Source: an uncultured Eubacteriales bacterium (lineage in GTDB: Bacteria > Bacillota > Clostridia > Oscillospirales > CAG-272). Taken from it: a stretch of 21,596 nt of DNA. Where the stretch lies: assembly GCA_934385225.1 (NCBI GenBank), contig CAKRPQ010000027.1:1-21596 (forward strand), given 5' to 3'. A program made the position numbers and the translations under genes. Each line of letters opens with the position of its first letter. The first letter of the stretch is position 1. Positions 1 to 5,911 of this stretch are shown one piece after another. Under the pieces are notes generated by a model. It was not told the DNA's origin. It searched no databases and saw only the letters and a list, made by a program, of their open reading frames with translations.

Positions 1-18
1 AGGTTATAAGGCAAGGGA

Positions 19-1563
19 GTGGTTTCGATAAGAATTACAGGTTTTTACCATGACAAAACGGCTATGAAAGACAAATTGAAAGAAGCCGCGTCGTCGATTC
101 TTCCGCTCATTATTGTCGTCATGATTCTGTGCCTCACGGTCTGTCCGATCTCGACAGACCTTATGCTCTGTTTCATGCTCGGAACAATAATGATTATCTT
201 CGGAATAGGTCTTTTTTCGCTCGGTGCGGAAACGTCAATGACCCCGATCGGCAACAAGCTCGGAACGGCTATGACGAAAACGAAAAACCTGCCGTTCATT
301 CTTGCCGTCAGCTTCGCACTCGGTTTTGCGGTTACAATCGCAGAGCCCGATCTCCAAGTGCTTGCCGAAACCGTGCCGCACATCAACAACACCGTTCTTC
401 TCGTAACAGTCGGCGTCGGCGTCGGATTCTTCCTTTCGGTCTGTCTGCTCCGTATTCTGACAGGTATTAAACTTCGGTGGCTGCTGCTCGTCTTTTACGG
501 GATAATATTCGTCCTCGCCGCATTTTCCGAAAAGGATTTTCTCGGTATTGCGTTCGATTCGGGCGGTGTCACGACGGGACCCATGACAGTCCCTTTCATT
601 CTCGCACTCGGAACGGGTATTTCAAACATTCGTTCGGATAAAGCTGCCGTCGCGGACAGTTTCGGTCTTGTTGCGCTCTGCTCGATAGGTCCGATTCTTG
701 CCGTCCTCATTCTCGGATTTTTCTACACGGAAGGAAGTGCCGTCACCGAAATTGTCACCGCATCTTTCTCCGACACGGCGGAAATAACGGGGGCGTATAT
801 AAGTGCTATCCCCGTATATATGAAAGAAATGGCTGCGGCTCTTCTTCCGATCGTTGCGATTTTTCTGCTTTTCCAGATATTCTCGATAAAAATGTCCACG
901 AGAAACCTCGCAAAAATTTTTATCGGTATTCTTTATACATATGTCGGTCTCGTTCTCTTTCTTTCGGGCGTGAACGTCGGCTTTTCGTCGCTCGGAACCG
1001 TTCTCGGCGCAGGACTTGTCAGCGGAAATCTTAAATACTTCACCGTCCCGCTCGCAATGCTTCTCGGCTGGTTTATCATTTTCGCGGAACCCGCTGTTGC
1101 GGTGCTTGAAACGCAGATCGAAGAGGTCAGCGCGGGTGCGATTCCCGGAAAGGCTATAAAGTTCAGCCTCTCGGTAGCTATTGCTATCGCTATGGGTCTT
1201 TCGATGCTCCGCGTTCTCACGGGCATTTCGATAATGTGGTTCATAATCCCCGGATACGCGATTGCGCTGATTCTCTCGTTCTTCGTCCCCGACATATACA
1301 CCGCGATAGCGTTCGACTCCGGAGGAGTTGCGTCTGGACCTATGACAGCGACATTTATGCTTCAATTTATGATCGGTGCAAGTACGGCACTTGGCGGAAA
1401 TCCGCTTTCGGACGCTTTCGGCGTCGTTGCGATGGTCGCTATGATGCCGCTCATTTCGATACAGACGGTCGGTCTCATTTACGAAAAAAGAAACAGAAAG
1501 CAAGCCGCAAAGGTTGTTCCTTACGGAGACGACGACGTGGTCGAGCTTTGGGAGGTTGCATGA
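19..1563 (+). CDS. DUF1538 family polytopic membrane protein, probable transporter
   Basis: This is a 514-residue, strongly hydrophobic protein with many membrane segments and a short polar tail, matching DUF1538 (PF07556), a family without an established substrate. It is an internal duplication. The first half has AEPDLQVL (108-115), LRILTGI (144-150), FDSGGVTTGPMT (179-190) and DSFGLVA (213-219). These recur as AEPAVAVL (356-363), LRVLTGI (397-403), FDSGGVASGPMT (432-443) and DAFGVVA (465-471), about 250 residues later. The conserved Asp-Ser-Gly-Gly and Ala-Glu-Pro motifs in membrane context are what one would expect of a transport path (inference). The GTG at 19 has AAGG 7 nt upstream and an in-frame stop at 7-9; ATG at 64 (MKDKLKEA) is an alternative start that fits family N-termini as I recall them. 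The stop overlaps the start of the PII-like gene, so the two are co-translated. Confidence 0.85.
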   Translation: MVSIRITGFYHDKTAMKDKLKEAASSILPLIIVVMILCLTVCPISTDLMLCFMLGTIMIIFGIGLFSLGAETSMTPIGNKLGTAMTKTKNLPFILAVSFALGFAVTIAEPDLQVLAETVPHINNTVLLVTVGVGVGFFLSVCLLRILTGIKLRWLLLVFYGIIFVLAAFSEKDFLGIAFDSGGVTTGPMTVPFILALGTGISNIRSDKAAVADSFGLVALCSIGPILAVLILGFFYTEGSAVTEIVTASFSDTAEITGAYISAIPVYMKEMAAALLPIVAIFLLFQIFSIKMSTRNLAKIFIGILYTYVGLVLFLSGVNVGFSSLGTVLGAGLVSGNLKYFTVPLAMLLGWFIIFAEPAVAVLETQIEEVSAGAIPGKAIKFSLSVAIAIAMGLSMLRVLTGISIMWFIIPGYAIALILSFFVPDIYTAIAFDSGGVASGPMTATFMLQFMIGASTALGGNPLSDAFGVVAMVAMMPLISIQTVGLIYEKRNRKQAAKVVPYGDDDVVELWEVA

Positions 1564-2249
1564 ACTACGTTATTTCTATTGTCAATCCCGACGCACTCGA
1601 ATTGCTCCATCAAATTCACCGCTCGCTCGAACTTCCCGTTTCGATAACGTTTATCGGACACGGCACGGCGGTGCGCAGTATGCTTGACCTGCTCGGAATA
1701 GAGTCGACAGACAAAAGAGTGGTCATTTCTGTCGCAAATGCCGAAAAGACAAAAAAACTTATAAGCGAACAGAAAAAGCGCCTGTTTATAGGCGTTCCCG
1801 GACACGGAATTGTTATATCCGTGCCGATAAAAAGTGTAGGAGGCGGTCAAACAGTGGCTTATCTTAACGGCGGAGACGCAAAAGGCGCAAAATACGCGCC
1901 AAACTTCAATTTTCCGTATGAGCTCATCATTGCTATCGCAAACGAGGGCAGAACGGACATGGTTATGAATGCCGCGAGAGCCGCGGGCGCAACAGGCGGA
2001 ACGGTTCTGCACGGCAAAGGCACGGGCACGGAGGAAGAGAAAAAATTTCTCGGAGTTTCGATAGCACGTGAAAAGGAGGTTATCCTCATTGTCGCAAAGT
2101 CAGAGCAAAAAAGCGAAATTATGCGCTCAATCGTCAAAAACGCGGGTTCTTCAACCGAAGCGGGCGCGATAGCATTCTCGCTTCCGACAAGCGAAGTTGC
2201 GGGCTTCGGAATGATCGAAAATATCGAACAGGATAAAATACCCGAATAA
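1560..2249 (+). CDS. Tandem PII-like (P-II family) regulatory protein
   Basis: This 229-residue soluble protein appears to hold two PII/ferredoxin-like domains. The second (about 119-213) is the clearer one: beta strand YELIIAIANEG, helix, then the B-loop-like GGTVLHGKGTG (146-156), and a C-terminal strand GAIAFSLPTSEVAGF like that of PII proteins. The first (about 1-92) has the same order of elements: YVISIVN, helix, a shortened GHGTA loop (33-37), and GHGIVISVP (81-89). PII proteins bind ATP/ADP and 2-oxoglutarate or other small molecules and often gate a partner transporter. The ATG at 1560 overlaps the stop of the DUF1538 gene as ATGA, and GGAGG lies 4 nt upstream, so coupling is tight. 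An upstream in-frame extension exists but runs inside DUF1538 coding sequence and lacks PII similarity. The role as regulator of the DUF1538 protein is inferred from this coupling. Confidence 0.82.
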   Translation: MNYVISIVNPDALELLHQIHRSLELPVSITFIGHGTAVRSMLDLLGIESTDKRVVISVANAEKTKKLISEQKKRLFIGVPGHGIVISVPIKSVGGGQTVAYLNGGDAKGAKYAPNFNFPYELIIAIANEGRTDMVMNAARAAGATGGTVLHGKGTGTEEEKKFLGVSIAREKEVILIVAKSEQKSEIMRSIVKNAGSSTEAGAIAFSLPTSEVAGFGMIENIEQDKIPE

Positions 2250-2255
2250 AATCAA

Positions 2256-2286
2256 GGACGGATCGTCTAATCCGTCCATTTTTTTG
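2256..2286 (+). terminator. Intrinsic terminator after the DUF1538/PII pair
   Basis: A perfect 8-bp stem, GGACGGAT (2256-2263) with ATCCGTCC (2270-2277), has a 6-nt loop and is followed by a run of seven T. It starts 7 nt after the PII-like stop. On the minus strand the same hairpin is followed by TTGATTTT, so it may also stop transcription from the converging DUF3737 gene. Confidence 0.9.
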
Positions 2287-2339
2287 TTCTTTTTTCATTT
2301 AAGTGATTGACCGAAAGTCTATATGCTTGCACAAAAGAT

Positions 2340-3185
2340 TTACTTTTTTGTGACAAGCTCGCAGTCCGAACCGTCTTTCAGGTTCTCGTCGAGAATTATC
2401 TCGCCGAATCCGAGCGCCGAAATTCTTCCGCTTATCGGGTTCTTCACGCTGTCGATGACGGAATTCACATCTGCGTTCACGGTGGTGTATTCGAATGCAA
2501 GATCACACCCCGTCATTTCGCAGTCTTCAAGGACAAGATTTTCCGCATAGCAGAACGGCTGCGTACCCGAAATTTTGCAGCGCACAAGGCGCAGATTCTT
2601 TGAATACCAAGCCGCGTATTCGCCGTTTATAACGCTGTCATAGACGGTGACGTTCTCCGTGTGCCAGAACGCGTCCTTCGTATTCAGAAACGAGTCGTGA
2701 ATTTCGGCGTTTTTGACGTACTGGAACGAATATTTACCCGTAAAAGTGAAATTCTTTATCGAAATATCGGACGAACCCATAAGGAAATACTCGGACGTGA
2801 GTTCGCCGCCGACGATGTTTACATTATGGCAATTCCAGCCGAATTCGGGACTTACAACGATACAGTTTTCAAGCGTTATGCCGTCGCACTCTCGGAAAGC
2901 CTTCACGCCGTTTATTTTGCAGTCCTCAAAATGTGCGTTTTTTGTGTACCATACGGGCGCACGGCAGGTATCCGTCATAACGCAGTCACTGACTTTTATG
3001 TTTGTATCGTGCCAGAACGGGTAACGAAGCTCAAAGCGGCAGCCCTTCACATAGAGATCACTGCTCTCTTTCATTGCGGATTCGCCGTCCGCTTCGCCCG
3101 CAAAAGTACAATTCACAACCGAGAGTTTTTTCGACGCATAGAGCGCTCTTTCGGCATCAAAATTCAGATTTTTGATTTCTTTCAT
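2340..3185 (-). CDS. DUF3737 family protein, predicted beta-helix
   Basis: This 281-residue protein matches the DUF3737 family (PF12541) in length and pattern. From about residue 20 to 250 it is built of short repeats of roughly 20 residues such as VNCTFAG, VKGCRF, VSDCVM, FEDCKINGVKAF, LENCIV, IVGGEL and LEDCEMTG, each a strand with a small residue and Cys/Ser turn. This is the signature of a right-handed parallel beta-helix as in pectin-lyase-like folds. There is no signal peptide, so it should be cytoplasmic. I know of no demonstrated biochemical function; the beta-helix suggests binding of a long or repetitive ligand (inference). GAGGA lies 12 nt before the ATG, which is somewhat far. It has its own consensus promoter in the 91-nt gap from the hydrolase-like gene, so it need not depend on that gene's transcription. 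Confidence 0.85.
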   Translation of the reverse strand: MKEIKNLNFDAERALYASKKLSVVNCTFAGEADGESAMKESSDLYVKGCRFELRYPFWHDTNIKVSDCVMTDTCRAPVWYTKNAHFEDCKINGVKAFRECDGITLENCIVVSPEFGWNCHNVNIVGGELTSEYFLMGSSDISIKNFTFTGKYSFQYVKNAEIHDSFLNTKDAFWHTENVTVYDSVINGEYAAWYSKNLRLVRCKISGTQPFCYAENLVLEDCEMTGCDLAFEYTTVNADVNSVIDSVKNPISGRISALGFGEIILDENLKDGSDCELVTKK

Positions 3186-3223
3186 AGTATTTCGTGTTCC
3201 TCAAAACAAATATTTACATTGAC

Positions 3224-3252
3224 ATTTTAATATCTGCTTTGCCGATTGTCAA
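3224..3252 (-). promoter_or_regulatory. Promoter of the DUF3737 gene
   Basis: On the minus strand TTGACA (3252-3247) and TAAAAT (3229-3224) are separated by exactly 17 nt. The -10 box lies 38 nt before the ATG at 3185. This is a near-perfect housekeeping-sigma promoter and suggests the gene is expressed apart from the regulated gene upstream. Confidence 0.85.
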
Positions 3253-3276
3253 TACAAAAATCAATTTTTTTACAAT

Positions 3277-4971
3277 TTATTCTTCAATCATAATAAACCC
3301 CGACGGAGCAATTGTTTTTCCGCTGTAAATAAATTCGCTGTCCGAAAAGTTCGCGACAATTCTGTATTTATCACCGAAAACAGTCGTCTGAACCCTTCTG
3401 TCATCGGTCAGATACTCAAAATCCGTCATCGGAAGAAGTGCTGTTTTTTTATTTACGGCTGTTATTTTTTTGTAACTTTCCAAAATAACATCTTTCAGTT
3501 TCTCAAAGTTATGAACAAAAAACGAATATAGCGGTGCTGTTCCGAAAAGCACCGAATACAGCGTTACCCTGTCGATTATTTCGGGGCAGCACGCAGTTGA
3601 CACACCCCAGTACGGGAACATCAGCATATCCTCATGATGAACAAGTTCCCAAAGAGGCACTCTCGTGTCAGTCGAGAACATATTCTTTTTTATATGCTCC
3701 GTTTCTTCCGCGTCGTAAATGTGCGGATGCCGTCTACCGCTCTCTGCCGTTCTGAAAAGGATAGGTGTGGACATTCCCTCCGAATAATCAAGCTCGTTCA
3801 CAAGTCCTTCCATACCGTCCTCTGTTCCCGTTATTAGACCCATTTTCGCGATTGACGCAAACGCGTCGCGTTTTACCGACAGGCACTCGCGCCTTGTAAT
3901 GGGGTGGTTTTCGGAAAAGCATGAATAAACGCCCGTTCCGTAAACATCAATGAACCTGCCTTTATAGTACGGATATCGGCGCTCTATATCAGATATTTCC
4001 TCCTTCATACGCTTTGACGCAACCGCAGGACAAAGAGAATACTGGTTGTGCATTTTGCCGTCAAATCCCTTTAATGCCCATGCACGTCCCATTTTACCGT
4101 CTTCACTCATCACTATTCCGTCGGGAAAATCTTTAATGCGCCTGTTTGTATATCCGCAATTTTTCACCCTGTTATTCGGCACTATTTTCAGAAGTTTCGG
4201 AGGAAAAACGTCATTATAGTTATCATACTGCGTTGACAAATAGCCGTATTTTTTATAAAGCGGCTCGGCATATTTCGAATCATCGTCAAAGAACATCGAG
4301 ATCATCGCTTTGTCAACGCCGCTGTTATAAAGTTCATCGGCAATGCGCATAATGTCATCGCCTACGGCGGGATTCACATCGGTGTCCTTATCGGAATACA
4401 TTACGTCATCGTAATTATCGTTCCATATCCAAAATACCGCACCGCCTACGAGCCTTTCGATTTCGGTATTGCGCTTGATTTTTTCGGTAAGCGGTATAAA
4501 CTTTTCTTTTCTGCTTTCACGATAAAATTTACAGGCGTCTTTTACAGAGTCGAAAATCGCGTATATTATGTCGGTTTCCTCGTTGCATTTAAGACCGAGC
4601 CTATAAATTCCATTTTCTTTTCCGACAGAATACTCAGCCGCAAAAGCGTCATCAATCGCAATCAGAAGATACTTTTGATCGCGTTCGACAATAATCATTG
4701 ACATTGTTCCGTTACGATTTAAAAAAGCGGAGGAAATCCGATCAAGAGAAACATGGCAGGGCGGGTAAGTTTTGTCCGCTTCTATCGCAATTCCCTCATC
4801 AACGGGAAGCAAAAGTCTGTCGCTTGCGTGAATATTCGGTACAGGGGCACTTCCTATAATATTTGCACTGTAAAAACCCCCTTTTTTTGATAATGCTTTA
4901 TCGCTTTCAAAATCAAATACGACACTTCCGTCAGAAAGAGAGAAGCCTTTTTCGCTTGTTATGTAATCCAT
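3277..4971 (-). CDS. Putative cytoplasmic glycoside hydrolase (GH101/GH129- or DUF5696-like)
   Basis: This 564-residue protein has no signal peptide or membrane segment. Residues 1-160 look like a beta-sandwich; about 170-480 look like a TIM barrel with strand-end acidic residues; the last 60 residues form a beta domain with an NFSD/apparent C-terminal sandwich. Candidate catalytic residues are D342 in GRFIDVYGTG and E384 in ITGTEDGMEG, with a conserved-looking HPHIYDAEE (415-423) and WELVHHEDMLMFPYWG (441-456) near the active-site face. The overall plan resembles the GH101/GH129 endo/exo-alpha-GalNAc-ase group or DUF5696 proteins, but I cannot fix the family: the D-to-E distance of 42 is longer than the 31-32 I recall for GH101/GH129. 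An intracellular location implies imported oligosaccharides as substrate. GGAG lies 7 nt before the ATG. It is transcribed divergently from an AraC-type regulator, the usual arrangement for an inducible sugar-use gene. Confidence 0.6.
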   Translation of the reverse strand: MDYITSEKGFSLSDGSVVFDFESDKALSKKGGFYSANIIGSAPVPNIHASDRLLLPVDEGIAIEADKTYPPCHVSLDRISSAFLNRNGTMSMIIVERDQKYLLIAIDDAFAAEYSVGKENGIYRLGLKCNEETDIIYAIFDSVKDACKFYRESRKEKFIPLTEKIKRNTEIERLVGGAVFWIWNDNYDDVMYSDKDTDVNPAVGDDIMRIADELYNSGVDKAMISMFFDDDSKYAEPLYKKYGYLSTQYDNYNDVFPPKLLKIVPNNRVKNCGYTNRRIKDFPDGIVMSEDGKMGRAWALKGFDGKMHNQYSLCPAVASKRMKEEISDIERRYPYYKGRFIDVYGTGVYSCFSENHPITRRECLSVKRDAFASIAKMGLITGTEDGMEGLVNELDYSEGMSTPILFRTAESGRRHPHIYDAEETEHIKKNMFSTDTRVPLWELVHHEDMLMFPYWGVSTACCPEIIDRVTLYSVLFGTAPLYSFFVHNFEKLKDVILESYKKITAVNKKTALLPMTDFEYLTDDRRVQTTVFGDKYRIVANFSDSEFIYSGKTIAPSGFIMIEE

Positions 4972-4999
4972 TTACCGTCTCCTTTTTCGTTGTGTTCAT

Positions 5000-5028
5000 A
5001 TTATACACCGCAGCAAATAAAATTCGAA
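5000..5028 (-). promoter_or_regulatory. Probable activator-dependent promoter of the hydrolase-like gene
   Basis: A perfect TATAAT lies on the minus strand at 5005-5000, 29 nt from the ATG. At 17-nt spacing the -35 position (5028-5023) reads TTCGAA, a poor hexamer. A strong -10 with a weak -35 is typical of promoters that need an activator, and the palindrome described next covers this -35. Confidence 0.65.
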
Positions 5029-5040
5029 TAGATTTATTTG
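5014..5040. promoter_or_regulatory. Palindromic operator candidate between divergent promoters
   Basis: The 8-bp arms CAAATAAA (5014-5021) and TTTATTTG (5033-5040) form a perfect inverted repeat around an inner palindrome ATTCGAAT (5022-5029). The 27-bp element overlaps the -35 of the hydrolase-like gene and sits just upstream of the -35 of the AraC-type gene. The divergent AraC-type protein is the obvious candidate to bind here (inference). Confidence 0.55.
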
Positions 5041-5049
5041 TCTTTTATA

Positions 5050-5078
5050 TGGACATTTTTGACTTTATGTGCTATAAT
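5050..5078 (+). promoter_or_regulatory. Promoter of the AraC-family gene
   Basis: TGGACA (5050-5055) and TATAAT (5073-5078) are separated by 17 nt. The expected start of transcription near 5085 coincides with the ribosome site GAGGTGA (5085-5091), so the leader would be only about 11 nt long. Confidence 0.8.
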
Positions 5079-5095
5079 ATGCGCGAGGTGATAAA

Positions 5096-5911
5096 ATGAA
5101 AAGCGAACGGATTTTCACAGAGAAAATAACATCAAAGGACGACCTTGACATCGGTATTTACTTTTGCGGAAAAAGAGAAAAAACTCAAAATCACGTTTAC
5201 GGACCGGAAATACGCCCTTATTTTCTTGTCGTTCTCGTAACAGAGGGCGAAGCCGAGCTGTTGGGCGAAACTGTAACGAAAATAAAAAAGGATGACATTC
5301 TCGTTATGTTTCCGGGCGAAAGAATTCATTATCGCGCGCTCGGCGAATGGTCAATAATGTGGCTTGGCGTTGACGGTACGTGCATCGAACATCTGTTCTC
5401 CGAAATAGGCATAACCCGCAAACACCCGATCACAAGCCTGAAAAACGCCGATATACTTCGTTCTTTGCTTACCGACATTTACGCGATATGCGACACATCG
5501 CTTTTATCTGAAAAGCTCAAATGCAGATCGCTTGTATCCATGTTTTTCTCAGAGCTTGTTTCGCTCAAAGATACCGAGAGCGACGCAATGAAAAGCATTG
5601 CTCTTCTGATGGATTACAATTTTTCAGAAAACATAAATATGGACTTTCTTGCGGGAAAGGCAAATATGTGCAAAACTGCTTTTTCAAGAAAATTCAAAGA
5701 CGTTTACGGAATCTCTCCAAAAGAATATCTTACAATGCTCAGAATCAACAAAGCAAAGGAAATGCTCCGCACAACGGATTTTGAAATAAAAGAAATCGCG
5801 GCATCTGTCGGATACCGCGATCAACTGTATTTTTCACGATTGTTTTCGAGGAAAGAGGGATTAAGCCCGAGCGATTACAGGCGTTCAGACATCTCAGAGC
5901 ATCTTCTTTAA
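5096..5911 (+). CDS. AraC-family transcriptional regulator with cupin sensor domain
   Basis: This 271-residue DNA-binding protein has an N-terminal AraC_binding-type cupin (about 10-95). Its tell-tale strands are YFLVVLVTEGEAEL, a KKDDILVMFPGERIHYRA segment, and WSIMWLGVDG. The C-terminal HTH_18 domain (about 165-263) has helix-turn-helix 1 near 182-203 (NMDFLAGKANMCKTAFSRKF) and helix-turn-helix 2 near 230-251 (IKEIAASVGYRDQLYFSRLF). The family signature follows as GLSPSDYRR. Such regulators normally bind a sugar or related ligand in the cupin and activate catabolic genes. It is divergent from the hydrolase-like gene with a palindrome between them. GAGGTGA lies 4-5 nt before the ATG. Its last 18 bases overlap the 3' end of uvrA on the other strand. 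Target and ligand are inferred from position only. Confidence 0.9.
   Translation: MKSERIFTEKITSKDDLDIGIYFCGKREKTQNHVYGPEIRPYFLVVLVTEGEAELLGETVTKIKKDDILVMFPGERIHYRALGEWSIMWLGVDGTCIEHLFSEIGITRKHPITSLKNADILRSLLTDIYAICDTSLLSEKLKCRSLVSMFFSELVSLKDTESDAMKSIALLMDYNFSENINMDFLAGKANMCKTAFSRKFKDVYGISPKEYLTMLRINKAKEMLRTTDFEIKEIAASVGYRDQLYFSRLFSRKEGLSPSDYRRSDISEHLL

Noticed and set aside
622..1503. Minus-strand 293-codon frame opposite the DUF1538 gene.
   Set aside because: The translation is low-complexity Arg/Glu/Asn-rich and unlike any protein; the opposite frame encodes a clear membrane protein.
3253..3276. Possible terminator after the hydrolase-like gene.
   Set aside because: The stretch is A/T-rich but has no stable GC stem; read-through into DUF3737 is possible.
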